From: Hymenobacter tibetensis
GTDB lineage: Bacteria > Bacteroidota > Bacteroidia > Cytophagales > Hymenobacteraceae
NCBI RefSeq assembly: GCF_022827545.1
Contig: NZ_CP094669.1
Span: 3,810,001 to 3,874,000 of the forward strand
Length of the DNA: 64,000 bases
Direction of reading: 5' to 3'
Part shown: positions 45,119 through 54,626 of the stretch, piece after piece
Numbering within the stretch: position 1 is the first letter of the stretch
How the letters are laid out: each line of letters starts with the position of its first letter
Made by a program: the position numbers and the translations under genes
Notes under the pieces: generated by a model
Databases searched by the model: none
Told to the model about the DNA's origin: nothing
The model's input: only the letters and a program-made list of their open reading frames with translations

Positions 45119-47815
45119 ATGAAAAAGAACATCAGCATCAACCTCCAAGGCATCATCTTCCACATTGAGGAAGACGGCTACGAAGTTCTGAGCCGCTATT
45201 TAGCTGAAGTGAAAGCCCACTTCAGCAGTTACCGCGGCCACGAGGAAATTGTGGCGGACATCGAAGGCCGTATTGCCGAATTGTTTGCCGCCCGTCTTTC
45301 CAACACCAAGCAGGTGATTTCGCTGGACGACGTACAGGCCATGACCGCCAAAATGGGTCGCGTGAGTGACTTCCAAAGCGCCGACGAGGCCGAGGACGAC
45401 GAAGAACTGCTGGCCGATGCCGTAGCTAGCGGCACAGCCGCCGGCACGTACACCAACGCTGGCATCGGCGAGCCCAACGGCCCCTTCGGTACTAAGGGAG
45501 CTTTCGGCCCCGAAGGACCGTTTGGCAAGAAAGGCGCATTTGGTCCCGATGGCCCTTTGGGAGCGGGCACTGACGCCAGCTCCACCGAGCCTCGCCGCCT
45601 CTACCGCGACATGGCGAACCGCAAAGTTGCGGGGGTAGCCGCTGGTATTGCCCGCTATTTTGCCGTCAACCCACTATGGATTCGGTTGGGCTTCCTGGGG
45701 CTCTTGATTCTGATACCACTTGCTTTCAACGACTTAGGCTGGCTGGAGGAAGTAGGCGAGAAACTAGCCGCTATATCGGTTATCTCCTACGTTATTCTTT
45801 GGATTGCCTTGCCAAAGCGCTACGATGGCACGCCAGAGCAGGAAGATAAGGGCTATAAAAAGTTCTACCGCGACACCGACACCGGTAAAGTAGGGGGCGT
45901 ATCGGCCGGATTGGCCGCCTACCTCAACACCGATATTACCTTGATTCGGGTGCTGTTTATAGCTGGCTTGTTTATCGGAGGCATCTCGTTCATTCTGTAC
46001 CCGCTGCTGTGGATTCTAGTGCCCGAAGCCAAGACCATCTCGGACAAGATGCGCATGCGTGGCGACGCTGTAACACTTTCGGGTATCGATAGCAACGTGC
46101 GTAATAATGCGTATGAACCTGGCACTACGGGCAACAACCGTCCTCTGGGCACCTTCTTCGAGGATTTAGCGAGTGCCTTGAACCCACTACTCAACTTCGT
46201 CGGCAGCGCCATCCGCATCGTGGCCGGAGTAATGTTGTCTATCCTTGGCTTCGGCTTTCTGATAGCCCTTGTCACGGTGCTTGGGGTTGCGATAGGCTTG
46301 ATTCCTGATTCGCCTTACGTTGTAACCGGTGACGTACCCGCACACGTTTTCTTGAATGGGATACCAGGTTGGGCCTTGTTGTCAGGATTTATAGCCTTCG
46401 GAATTCCTACGCTAGCTATGCTGCTGCTTGGCATCGGGCTGCTAATGCGCCGTGCCATTCTGAGCCGGACCATGGGGTGGTCGTTGTTTGGCTTGTGGTT
46501 GCTGAGCATCATAGGTGTTTCGGTGGCTGCAGCCCGCCAGAGCCGCGAGTTTCAGTATGAGGCTGACGTTGAGCAGACCCAGCAGTATCCAGTGCTTCAG
46601 GCTCGTGTGCTGCGCCTCGAAACTCGATATGTAGACCGCCAATGGGACCAGTGGGTGGATGTAGACCTAGCCGCTACCGATAGTGGCCGCACAGTGGAAG
46701 TGGTTCGCCGCTTGTCTGCTAAAGGAGCTTCCGAAGCTGAAGCCAGCAACACGGCTGCTACCACTGTGGCATACACCGTCCGCACCCGCGGCGACTCGAC
46801 GCTAATTTTCGATGACCACTTTTCTTTTCAACCTAATGCCCGCTACCGCGACCAGGATCTAGAATTGACCATCCGCCTGCCTCGCGACCGGACCTTCCAC
46901 CTCAGCCAAGGCTTTGCGAACTGGCTAGATGATGACGACTTCGTAGGTAACCGTACTCCCGAAGACATCGAAGAGCGGACTTTCCGGATGCGCGGCAACA
47001 AGCTGGAATGCATCAACTGCCCCGCCGAGGAAATGGACGAGACTGACGAAGGGGACGCTACCGGGGACGGTATCAGCTTTGATGCCAGGGAAGATGAGAA
47101 CGGCGACGTTAATGTCAATCTACAGTTCAAAGGCTCTCCTTCCTTCGACACCGACGAGGACCGCTACGGCTCTGGCCGCCGCACCTTCGAGCAAAATGAC
47201 TTCAATGCGGTTACCGTAATCGGCCCCTACCGCGTGGTGGTGCGGGCCGGCAGCAGCTACCGAGTGAAAGCTGCTGGCGACAACCGCAACCTCGACGACC
47301 TACGTGTAGAACGTGAAGGCGACAAACTGGTTATCCGGTCTAGCAACCGCAACTTCATAGGCGGTTCCAACTGGAATGGTGCCGACAAAGTGTTGGTAAC
47401 CATTGAAAGCCCAGAGCTGGATCGGCTGGAATTAGTAGGTGCTGCCCGGGCCGATGTACAAGGCTTTAACAGCGGTGACTTACGAGTGGAACAAGCCGGC
47501 GCTAGCCAACTGCGTCTGCAAGGCGAATTCAACAACCTCGACATAAGCTTGGCTGGAGCCTGCCGCGCTACGCTGGATGGCAAAGCCGACGACCTAAACG
47601 TGAACGGAGCCGGTGGCTGCGAGTTGGCAGCGTCCAACTTCACCGCACGTAGCGCCGATATCGACATGGTTGGCGGCAGCAAAGCCCGTCTGCGGGTAAC
47701 CGAGAACCTGAAAGCCGATGCTGTTGGCGCCAGTGTAATCGAGTACAGTGGCAATCCTGGCGACGTAACCAAGGATGCGACGGGAGCCTCTCGGGTTCAG
47801 TCTGTTAATGAGTAG
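45119..47815 (+). CDS. PspC-domain and GIN-domain membrane protein with a collagen-like linker
   Basis: 898 aa from ATG 45119 (MKKNISINLQGIIFHIEED, the usual start). The N-terminal 95 residues are the block conserved in Bacteroidota PspC proteins. Residues 117-150 are a Gly/Pro-rich repeat built from GPFG-x-x-GAFG units. Two PspC domains follow (about 160-233 and 248-304), then three or four more transmembrane helices (about 360-480), then a long periplasmic part that ends in a DUF2807 (GIN) beta-helix domain at about 680-895. PspC domains sense or buffer membrane stress in the phage-shock system. It is co-transcribed with padR. Confidence 0.9.
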   Translation: MKKNISINLQGIIFHIEEDGYEVLSRYLAEVKAHFSSYRGHEEIVADIEGRIAELFAARLSNTKQVISLDDVQAMTAKMGRVSDFQSADEAEDDEELLADAVASGTAAGTYTNAGIGEPNGPFGTKGAFGPEGPFGKKGAFGPDGPLGAGTDASSTEPRRLYRDMANRKVAGVAAGIARYFAVNPLWIRLGFLGLLILIPLAFNDLGWLEEVGEKLAAISVISYVILWIALPKRYDGTPEQEDKGYKKFYRDTDTGKVGGVSAGLAAYLNTDITLIRVLFIAGLFIGGISFILYPLLWILVPEAKTISDKMRMRGDAVTLSGIDSNVRNNAYEPGTTGNNRPLGTFFEDLASALNPLLNFVGSAIRIVAGVMLSILGFGFLIALVTVLGVAIGLIPDSPYVVTGDVPAHVFLNGIPGWALLSGFIAFGIPTLAMLLLGIGLLMRRAILSRTMGWSLFGLWLLSIIGVSVAAARQSREFQYEADVEQTQQYPVLQARVLRLETRYVDRQWDQWVDVDLAATDSGRTVEVVRRLSAKGASEAEASNTAATTVAYTVRTRGDSTLIFDDHFSFQPNARYRDQDLELTIRLPRDRTFHLSQGFANWLDDDDFVGNRTPEDIEERTFRMRGNKLECINCPAEEMDETDEGDATGDGISFDAREDENGDVNVNLQFKGSPSFDTDEDRYGSGRRTFEQNDFNAVTVIGPYRVVVRAGSSYRVKAAGDNRNLDDLRVEREGDKLVIRSSNRNFIGGSNWNGADKVLVTIESPELDRLELVGAARADVQGFNSGDLRVEQAGASQLRLQGEFNNLDISLAGACRATLDGKADDLNVNGAGGCELAASNFTARSADIDMVGGSKARLRVTENLKADAVGASVIEYSGNPGDVTKDATGASRVQSVNE

Positions 47816-47976
47816 GCACAAGACGAAGGGCTCTTCGCTGTGCTTTCTTGAAAGAACAGACAGGTTGAAAATATATTTGGTGAGTAAGGCAACGCTCACT
47901 TACAAGCCGGCATCTATATTGCTGGTGAAATGAAGAAGAGGGTCGTTTTTTTCTGGTGAGTGAAAGGTAGACCCTA

Positions 47977-48035
47977 GAGGAAGTTCTTTCGCCGTTCGTG
48001 CTGCAACCGACCGGCGAAAGGCTTCCTCAACTTTT
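47977..48035 (+). terminator. Intrinsic terminator of the padR-pspC operon
   Basis: Stem of GAGGAAG plus CTTTCGCCG pairing with CGGCGAAAG plus CTTCCTC (arms 47977-47994 and 48012-48028, small bulges), followed by a run of five T. Confidence 0.75.
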
Positions 48036-48048
48036 TGCGTAAACGCAG

Positions 48049-48100
48049 CAGCCCCCGGCATAAACGAAATACTCGTTTGCGCCGGGGGCTGGTGTTTTTT
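48049..48100 (+). terminator. Second terminator, convergent side
   Basis: 11-bp GC-rich stem (48049-48059 with 48081-48091) with an inner AAACGA/TCGTTT pair, then six T on the + strand. It backs up the first terminator just before the convergent cca stop. Confidence 0.8.
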
Positions 48101-48109
48101 GTGGTTCGC

Positions 48110-49528
48110 TTATTCAGCTACTCGTACAAGCCCCTTCTGCTCTCCTAGCTCCAGCAATAGCGCAAAGGCCTCGTCGTGCTCGTTGCGGACTTTCCCGTCC
48201 AGAATAGCTTCCAGCACGGCGTCTTTCAACTCTCCCACCTCGCGAGAGGGCTTCAAGCCGAAGGTTTGCATAATGACTTCGCCGGTAATAACGGGCTTGA
48301 AGTTGCGCAGATGGTCTTTCTCCTCTACTTCCTTCAGCTTTTCCTCCACCACATCGAAATTGCGTAGGTAGCGGTTTTTGCGGTCGTAATCCTTGCTGGT
48401 GATATCGGCACGGCACAGTAGCATGAGGCGGTCGATGTCGTCACCGGCCTCGAAAAGCAAGCGACGTACGGCCGAATCCGTCACGATTTCCTTGGACAGC
48501 ACAATGGGGCGTAAGTGCAGGCGCACCAGCTTTTGCACCTGCCGCATCTCTTCCCCCAGCGGCAGCTTGAGGTCAGTGAAGATGCCGGGAACCCAGCGGG
48601 CGCCTTTGTCTTCGTGGCCGTGAAAGGTCCATCCTACCCGCTTGTCGTAGCGCTTAGTAGCGGGTTTGGCTATATCGTGAAGGATAGCCGCCCAACGAAG
48701 CCACAGGTCACCGCCAGCCGCTACCACGTTGTCGAGCACTTGCAGGGTGTGGTAAAAGTTGTCTTTGTGCGCGTGCTGACCCACTTTCTCGACTCCATGC
48801 AGCAGCGCCATCTTCGGAAAGATAAGCTGCAATAACCCGCACTGAAACAGTAGCTTGAAGCCATAACTGGGCTTCGGCGCCATGATGATTTTGTTGAGTT
48901 CGGTGGTGATGCGCTCCTGCGACACAATGTTGATGCGCTCCTTGTTGCGAGCTAATGCGTCGAACGTGTCGGGCTCGATGTCGAAATCCAACTGCGTAGC
49001 GAATCGGATGGCCCGCAGCATACGCAATGGGTCATCGGAAAACGTAATATCTGGGTCCAGAGGGGTGCGAATCGTACGGCGCTGCAAATCGCCCATTCCG
49101 TCGTAGCGGTCCACGAGGGCGCCAAAATCAGCGGGGTTCAAACTTATACCGAGGGCGTTGATGGTGAAGTCACGGCGGGCGAGGTCTTCTTCTAGCGTGC
49201 CAGCTTCCACCTCGGGCTTGCGGCTCTCGGCCCGGTAGCTCTCCTTGCGGGCACCCACAAATTCCACTTCGATTTCGGGCGTAGGCAGCATGGCCGTCCC
49301 GAAGTTCTTGAACACCGTTACACGGGGCCTACCCGGGAGCTTGCGCCCCACCTCCTGCGCCAACCGTATGCCGTCGCCGACGCACACCACATCCACGTCC
49401 TTGCTTTCGCGAGCCAAGGCCAAATCCCGCACGAACCCGCCAATCACATAGGCTGGATAGCCTAGTTCGCCAGCGGCATCAGCAATGGTGCGAAACAACG
49501 GAAGGTCAGGAAGCTGCGGGGTTTTCAT
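48110..49528 (-). CDS. cca: CCA tRNA nucleotidyltransferase with HD domain
   Basis: 472 aa. It adds or repairs the CCA end of tRNAs. The nucleotidyltransferase head has GGFVRD (31-36) and KDVDVV with the catalytic aspartates, RRDFTINAL, and the RNA-binding segment DPLRMLRAIRFATQL. The C-terminal half carries an HD phosphohydrolase domain (HDIAKP and a later HLRP), as in many bacterial poly(A) polymerase/CCA enzymes. The length is normal for the HD-bearing form. It diverges from the DUF2306-like gene. Confidence 0.94.
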   Translation of the reverse strand: MKTPQLPDLPLFRTIADAAGELGYPAYVIGGFVRDLALARESKDVDVVCVGDGIRLAQEVGRKLPGRPRVTVFKNFGTAMLPTPEIEVEFVGARKESYRAESRKPEVEAGTLEEDLARRDFTINALGISLNPADFGALVDRYDGMGDLQRRTIRTPLDPDITFSDDPLRMLRAIRFATQLDFDIEPDTFDALARNKERINIVSQERITTELNKIIMAPKPSYGFKLLFQCGLLQLIFPKMALLHGVEKVGQHAHKDNFYHTLQVLDNVVAAGGDLWLRWAAILHDIAKPATKRYDKRVGWTFHGHEDKGARWVPGIFTDLKLPLGEEMRQVQKLVRLHLRPIVLSKEIVTDSAVRRLLFEAGDDIDRLMLLCRADITSKDYDRKNRYLRNFDVVEEKLKEVEEKDHLRNFKPVITGEVIMQTFGLKPSREVGELKDAVLEAILDGKVRNEHDEAFALLLELGEQKGLVRVAE

Positions 49529-49716
49529 GTCGCAAAGTTCGGCAACCAGCAGTTAGCAACCATACCTGACCGCTGGAAGACCGTGCAGACCAGCAGTTGT
49601 TTGCTACGCTTCGTCGTTGCTGTGCTACGTTTCGGCAACTACTAATTGTCTGGTAGCCAAGGAGAGTGGAGGTTTGCTGCATTCCATTCAGATTCCTCAC
49701 CAACAGGTAGTTTACC

Positions 49717-50496
49717 ATGTCTTTCTCTGCCTTCTTTGCGCTGCCGACTACGGCCCTGCCTATTCGCCTACTACTGGGCGTCCACATTGCTACGGGCGCT
49801 ATGGCCCTGCTCGTAGGCCTTATCCCAATGCTAGGTCGCAAAGGTGGCTTGTTGCACGTACGGGCAGGGCGGGTTTATACCTACTCTATGGTGGTGGTGG
49901 CTCTTACCGCAGTGCTGCTCTGCTTGTTTCAGTCCCTCTCGGTGGGGCGTTTGTTTCTGACTGGCATAGCCATCTTGAGCTTCTACCTCAGCTTCACTGG
50001 CTGGCGGGCCGCCCGGCGCCACAGCACCTTGCTGCCCCTCCCCGACCGGCTCCTGGCTGTAGCCGCTGTATTAACGGGGATATGCATGATCGTAGTGGGT
50101 ATTCAACTGCAAGCAATACTGTTCACCTTCTTTGGGGGTCTTCTAGGCGTATTTGCTGGTGGTGATACCAAAGAGTTTTTGCGCCCCTCCCTAGCTCCTA
50201 CTCCCTGGTTGCTTCGCCATTTCACCCGCTTGGGCGGCTCGTATATTTCAGCCTTTACGGCTTTCGTAGTGGTAAATTTGGGGCGGTGGTTGCCAAATGA
50301 TGCTCCAGCCTGGGCTGGGTTGGTAGGCTGGCTGACCCCTACGTTCATCGGCACCTTCCTAATTTTTCGGACCGTACGACAGTACAAAGCTCGTCAGCGG
50401 GCTGCTACTTTAGCAGCCACAACGCAACCAGCGCCAGCCAGTTTCTTACCGCTGCTCTTGTTGATAAGTATGCTTGTAGCAGGGCCAGCAGCTTAG
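49717..50496 (+). CDS. DUF2306-like membrane protein
   Basis: 259 aa with about seven transmembrane helices. The first helix ends in H23 (LLGVHIATGAMALLVGLIPM) and the loop after it has LLHVRAGRVYTYSM with H47, the pattern of DUF2306 proteins, whose paired histidines have been suggested to bind heme. Further features are a FTGWRAAR segment after helix 3 and a GG-T-KEFLR loop. Function unknown; an electron-transfer or cytochrome-like role is possible but unproven. Its end converges with the threonylcarbamoyl-AMP synthase gene. Confidence 0.75.
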   Translation: MSFSAFFALPTTALPIRLLLGVHIATGAMALLVGLIPMLGRKGGLLHVRAGRVYTYSMVVVALTAVLLCLFQSLSVGRLFLTGIAILSFYLSFTGWRAARRHSTLLPLPDRLLAVAAVLTGICMIVVGIQLQAILFTFFGGLLGVFAGGDTKEFLRPSLAPTPWLLRHFTRLGGSYISAFTAFVVVNLGRWLPNDAPAWAGLVGWLTPTFIGTFLIFRTVRQYKARQRAATLAATTQPAPASFLPLLLLISMLVAGPAA

Positions 50497-50627
50497 GCTT
50501 CGAGCCTGCGTAATCCCCATGCAGCTAGGCGTTCTGACAAGAGTTCTTAGCTCCGCAAGGGTCTGTCAACCATGATAAGCGCAGCGTATGTCCCCATCAG
50601 CTGGCTTTCTCTTGTGCCTTTTAGGCA

Positions 50628-51206
50628 CTAGTCACGCAATACTTCCAGTGCGCCATCGTCGAGCACCCGCACCACGCGCGAGGGAATGGTACGGGTGGTT
50701 TCGTCTTGCCGCCAGTTCACAACGTAGTCGGCTCCCCGGATTAGCGCGGGGTTCACCTCCGAGTACAAGCCTGGTGTAGGTTCACCGCTTAAGTTAGCTG
50801 ATGTTGAAACCAATCCGTGACCCAGCCGCCGCACCACTTTATGGCAGAACTCATCGTCGAGCACCACCCGCAACCCAATGGTTCCATCGGCAGCCAGCAG
50901 GTTGGGCGCCAAGTGCCGGCTGCCTGGCACTACGTACGTGGTAGGTTTCGACTGCGCCGCCAGCAGCTTCACCAAATGCGAAGGCACTACTGAGGCGTAG
51001 CGAGCAAACATCACTTCATCAGCCACCAGCACAATGCACGATTTCTCGGGTGGGCGTTGCTTGAGCTTGTAGAGCCGCTCCACTGCGGGTGGCACCTCTG
51101 CGTCGCAGCCAAGCCCCCACACAGTATCGGTAGGGTAGAGAATTACTTGCTGAAGGAGTAAGGCATCTACCGCCGCGTCCACTTCCTGACGGAAAAAGTT
51201 GCTCAT
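50628..51206 (-). CDS. tsaC: L-threonylcarbamoyladenylate synthase (YrdC/Sua5 domain)
   Basis: 192 aa. It makes threonylcarbamoyl-AMP from threonine, bicarbonate and ATP for the t6A37 modification of ANN-decoding tRNAs. The YrdC fold is seen with ILYPTDTVWGLGCDA, KLKQRPPEKS (KxR), and STSANLSGEP. There is no C-terminal Sua5 domain, so the short TsaC form is the right name. It lies 89 bases downstream of the epimerase gene on the same strand. Confidence 0.94.
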   Translation of the reverse strand: MSNFFRQEVDAAVDALLLQQVILYPTDTVWGLGCDAEVPPAVERLYKLKQRPPEKSCIVLVADEVMFARYASVVPSHLVKLLAAQSKPTTYVVPGSRHLAPNLLAADGTIGLRVVLDDEFCHKVVRRLGHGLVSTSANLSGEPTPGLYSEVNPALIRGADYVVNWRQDETTRTIPSRVVRVLDDGALEVLRD

Positions 51207-51295
51207 GTGTCTTCAGATTTCTGGTTGCTTTTCGATCTACCAACCAACAAGTTGTCGCCTAGCAAACAACGACGGAGGATTGGCAGGCTTCAAAC

Positions 51296-51697
51296 TTATA
51301 ACGATTGGCACAACTCTACCAATACGCCGTTGGCACTTTTGGGGTGCACGAAACATACGAGCTTGTTATCAGCACCTTGCTTGGGTTCCTCGTTCAACAA
51401 CACAAAACCAGCGTCACGCAACCGCACCATCTCGGCCCTGATGTCTGACACTTCGAATGCCATGTGGTGAATGCCCTCTGGTTTTTTGCTTAGGTACTTG
51501 GTTATGGCGCTATCGGGTGAGGTGCCGGCTAGCAGTTCGATCTTCGAGCCGCCCACCTGAAAAAACACAGTATCAACAGCTTCACTGGCCACATGCTCGC
51601 GTTTGTAGGGCTCTTGCCCCAGCAAAATGGTATATAAAGCGGTGGCCGCTTCCAGGTCCTGTACGGCCAATCCTACGTGTTCCAGATTCGTCAGCAT
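51296..51697 (-). CDS. mce: Methylmalonyl-CoA epimerase
   Basis: 133 aa. VOC-fold metalloenzyme that converts (S)- to (R)-methylmalonyl-CoA in propionate metabolism. The metal ligands are H7 (LEHVGLAV), Q47, H78 (GIHHMAF) and E128 (VLVELCQ), and the length is usual. A methylmalonyl-CoA mutase gene is not within the window. Its start lies near the iscS promoter region, transcribed away from it. Confidence 0.93.
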   Translation of the reverse strand: MLTNLEHVGLAVQDLEAATALYTILLGQEPYKREHVASEAVDTVFFQVGGSKIELLAGTSPDSAITKYLSKKPEGIHHMAFEVSDIRAEMVRLRDAGFVLLNEEPKQGADNKLVCFVHPKSANGVLVELCQSL

Positions 51698-51739
51698 AAA
51701 CGGGGCCGCTAGTATAGTACGGCTTCTTTGGATTTGTTC

Positions 51740-51747
51740 TACTTTTG
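51740..51747 (+). promoter_or_regulatory. Candidate -7 element for the isc operon
   Basis: TACTTTTG, 116 bases before the iscS start, between the divergent mce and iscS genes. There is no TTTG at the expected distance, so support is partial. A leader of about 110 bases would leave room for regulation. Confidence 0.4.
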
Positions 51748-51863
51748 CGGTGAAAGTAAAACCAGTTCACTAACTTTTGTGTTCTAGTTACAAATGATTG
51801 TCCATTGGTTTTCTTTGGTCACCATTCATTTTCGGAACTCCACAGAAACCTGCATTCTGCGCC

Positions 51864-53078
51864 ATGCTCAAGCTACCTATTTACCTCGATAACAACGCCA
51901 CGACGCCCATGGACCCCCGGGTTCTGGAAGCCATGATGCCTTATCTGACCGAGGTATTCGGCAATGCTGCGTCCCGTAACCACCCGTTTGGTTGGGCCGC
52001 AGAAGAAGCAGTTGACTACGCTCGCGACCAAATAGCGACGCTAATCAATTGCGACCCTAAAGAGATTATCTTCACCTCCGGCGCCACCGAATCCGACAAC
52101 CTCGGCATCAAAGGCGTGTTCGAGATGTATTCCCAGAAGGGAAACCATATTATCACGGCTACTACCGAGCATAAAGCAGTGCTCGACACCTGCAAGCACA
52201 TTGAAAAGCTCGGCGGCCGTGTAACATACCTACCTGTTAACTCGGAGGGCTTGATTAGCCTCGAAGAGTTGGAAGCCGCCATGACGCCCCAGACCATTCT
52301 GGTAACCATCATGTACGGCAACAACGAGACCGGCACTATCCAGCCGATCCGCGAGATTGCCGCCATTGCGCACAAGCATGGTGCGCTCTTCATGACGGAC
52401 GGCACGCAGGCAGTTGGCAAGATTCCAGTAGATGTTATTGCTGATGGCATCGACCTGATGGCTTTCACGGCGCACAAGATGTATGGCCCCAAAGGTGTTG
52501 GTGCGCTATATGTACGCCGTAAGAACCCACGGGTAAAAGTAACTGCTCAAATGGACGGCGGTGGCCATGAGCGTGGCATGCGTTCCGGCACCCTGAACGT
52601 ACCTGGGATTGTAGGCCTTGGCAAAGCGTGCGAGTTGTCTCGCCTGGATATGGCTGCTGACACCGAGCGTATCATGAAAATGCGCGACCGGCTGGAGAAG
52701 GAGCTGCTGACCATGGAAGAGAGCTATGTAAATGGCTCCCGTGAGCATCGCCTTCCTCACGTAACCAACATTTCTTTCACGTATGTAGAAGGTGAAGGCC
52801 TGATGATGGGTGTGAAAGATCTGGCTGTATCTTCTGGTTCGGCTTGTACTTCTGCTTCTTTGGAGCCTTCTTACGTACTGAAAGCCCTTGGTCTGAGCGA
52901 CGACTTGGCACACAGCTCGTTGCGCTTTGGTCTGAGCCGCTTCACTACCGACGAACAAATCGATTACGCTATCAACCACGTAAAAGAAGCTGTAACCAAG
53001 CTGCGCGAAATGTCGCCGTTGTGGGAGATGTTCAAAGAAGGCATCGACTTAAGCAAAATCGAGTGGGCTGAACATTGA
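51864..53078 (+). CDS. iscS: Cysteine desulfurase
   Basis: 404 aa from ATG 51864 ([20 protein letters not shown]), the same length as the E. coli enzyme. It takes sulfur from cysteine for Fe-S clusters and tRNA thiolation. The PLP lysine is K205 ([10 protein letters not shown]), H103 and D179 are in TEHK and MTDGTQ, and the catalytic C328 lies in [14 protein letters not shown], which marks the group I (IscS) type. First gene of iscS-iscU-unknown-iscA. Confidence 0.97.
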   Translation: MLKLPIYLDNNATTPMDPRVLEAMMPYLTEVFGNAASRNHPFGWAAEEAVDYARDQIATLINCDPKEIIFTSGATESDNLGIKGVFEMYSQKGNHIITATTEHKAVLDTCKHIEKLGGRVTYLPVNSEGLISLEELEAAMTPQTILVTIMYGNNETGTIQPIREIAAIAHKHGALFMTDGTQAVGKIPVDVIADGIDLMAFTAHKMYGPKGVGALYVRRKNPRVKVTAQMDGGGHERGMRSGTLNVPGIVGLGKACELSRLDMAADTERIMKMRDRLEKELLTMEESYVNGSREHRLPHVTNISFTYVEGEGLMMGVKDLAVSSGSACTSASLEPSYVLKALGLSDDLAHSSLRFGLSRFTTDEQIDYAINHVKEAVTKLREMSPLWEMFKEGIDLSKIEWAEH

Positions 53079-53168
53079 TTTGCAGAGCCCAGAGCTTAAT
53101 AAGCTGTAGTGCTCGCCTTTCAAAGTTCTGAGTTCTAAAAACTTGACATCTAAATTTCAAATAAAGCC

Positions 53169-53585
53169 ATGGCTTACTCCGATAAAGTAATCGACCATTA
53201 CAGCAACCCCCGCAACGTGGGCACGCTGGACAAGAGCAAAAAGAACGTAGGCACCGGCCTAGTTGGTGCCCCTGAGTGCGGCGACGTCATGCGCTTGCAA
53301 ATTGAGGTAGACGAAACTACCAACACCATTACCGACGCCAAATTTAAGACTTTTGGCTGCGGCTCGGCCATTGCGTCATCATCGCTGGCTACGGAGTGGC
53401 TGAAAGGCAAGACGGTTGACGAAGCTCTTGCTATCGACAACATGGAGATAGTGGAGGAATTGGCTTTGCCACCTGTTAAAATCCACTGCTCGGTTTTGGC
53501 TGAGGACGCTATCAAGTCTGCTATCAACGACTACCGCGTGAAAAACGGTTTGCCTGCACTCGAAGAGGCGAAAGCCCATCACTAA
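53169..53585 (+). CDS. iscU: Fe-S cluster scaffold protein
   Basis: 138 aa. Scaffold on which IscS sulfur and iron are joined. The cluster ligands C37, D39, C64 and C107 (with H106) are all present, and LPPVKIHCSVLAEDAI is the chaperone-recognition region (the HscA motif is LPPVK). It follows iscS by 90 bases. No hscA, hscB or ferredoxin gene follows, unlike the E. coli operon. Confidence 0.97.
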   Translation: MAYSDKVIDHYSNPRNVGTLDKSKKNVGTGLVGAPECGDVMRLQIEVDETTNTITDAKFKTFGCGSAIASSSLATEWLKGKTVDEALAIDNMEIVEELALPPVKIHCSVLAEDAIKSAINDYRVKNGLPALEEAKAHH

Positions 53586-53684
53586 CCTAGTAGATAAAAG
53601 GTAAGAGCTAGAAGATAGAATGCATCGGCTGTGGCCGTAAGTTCTTCTCCTAGCTCTTACCTTTTAACTCCTACTTCCTTGCAG

Positions 53685-54095
53685 ATGGACGTTTCCGCTT
53701 CCGACGTACACGTTGAAAGTGCCCGTATTCAGCAGCAGATAGAGCAACACGTGGGCATGGGCCCAGGTAATTTGCTTTTCGAGTTTCGCCAGTTGGATGG
53801 ATTAACGCGGCTAGACCTAATTACGGTAAACCCGCGACACCAACAAAGCTTCTTGTTTCGCTATGAAACGGGCTACGATAAGCTGGACGTGTTGCGCAAG
53901 ATGCTGGCTTACGTACAGCGCTATCGTGACGTCGAAAGCCCCTACACCATTCAGTGGCGAGCCCGCGGTGAAAAAGAGTTGCAAACCTCTTACTTCAGGG
54001 CCCACAACGTGTACGAAGCACTCGACAAACTCTATTACGGCCGCGACTTGAATACCATCACCGTATTTAGCGTGGTCTTGAACCCGAGTAGCTAG
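53685..54095 (+). CDS. Unknown protein inside the isc operon
   Basis: 136 aa from ATG 53685; the frame to 53631 is less likely because it contains spacer sequence. No family name recognised. The protein is soluble with a probable alpha/beta fold (ARIQQQIEQHVGMGPGNLLFEFRQLDG; later VQRYRDVESPYTIQWR) and no Cys residues, so it does not itself bind a cluster through cysteines. Its fixed place between iscU and iscA points to a role in Fe-S assembly or in regulation. It is 99 bases after iscU and 96 before iscA. Confidence 0.75.
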   Translation: MDVSASDVHVESARIQQQIEQHVGMGPGNLLFEFRQLDGLTRLDLITVNPRHQQSFLFRYETGYDKLDVLRKMLAYVQRYRDVESPYTIQWRARGEKELQTSYFRAHNVYEALDKLYYGRDLNTITVFSVVLNPSS

Positions 54096-54191
54096 AGTAT
54101 GGAACTGGGACCTATAACGACCGAACTGTTGTTGTATTCGTACTCCCTTTCTAACAGACTACTAGCTTCTAACTATTAGCTTCTTTTCACC

Positions 54192-54518
54192 ATGATTACC
54201 GTTTCTGACAAAGCCAAAGAGAAAGTTGAAAGGCTCATGCACGACGCAGAGCTTGATGCAACTTACCGCCTGCGCGCCTCGGTGGCCGGTGGCGGCTGTT
54301 CGGGCTTAAGCTATAAGCTCGACTTCGACAACGAAGTGAAGCACATGGACCAGGAGTTTGAAGATAAGGGCGTACGTGTGGTAGTGGATATGAAAAGCTT
54401 TTTGTATCTGGCTGGCACCGAGCTCAACTTCTCCGACGGCCTCAATGGTAAAGGCTTTTACTTCGACAACCCGAATGCGTCTCGCACTTGCGGTTGCGGG
54501 GAAAGCTTCTCAGTATAA
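54192..54518 (+). CDS. iscA: A-type Fe-S carrier protein
   Basis: 108 aa. HesB/IscA family with the three conserved cysteines C36 (GGGCSGL), C100 and C102 (CGCGESF). It carries clusters from the scaffold to target proteins. By sequence it could equally be called ErpA or SufA-like; the operon context favours IscA. Closed by a 58-bp palindromic terminator. Confidence 0.92.
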   Translation: MITVSDKAKEKVERLMHDAELDATYRLRASVAGGGCSGLSYKLDFDNEVKHMDQEFEDKGVRVVVDMKSFLYLAGTELNFSDGLNGKGFYFDNPNASRTCGCGESFSV

Positions 54519-54554
54519 GCTTAACATATTAGCTGGTATGTGAGTGGTATTTAT

Positions 54555-54612
54555 TTCACACAATAAAAAGCCTCGCTCCTACATGTAGGAGCGAGGCTTT
54601 TTATTGTGTGAA
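54555..54612. terminator. 58-bp perfect palindromic terminator
   Basis: Arms 54555-54583 and 54584-54612 are fully complementary with no spacer (centre ACATGT) and carry A and T runs suited to both strands. It separates iscA from the convergent T9SS cargo gene. Confidence 0.9.
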
Positions 54613-54626
54613 CTCAGTCAGCTACT

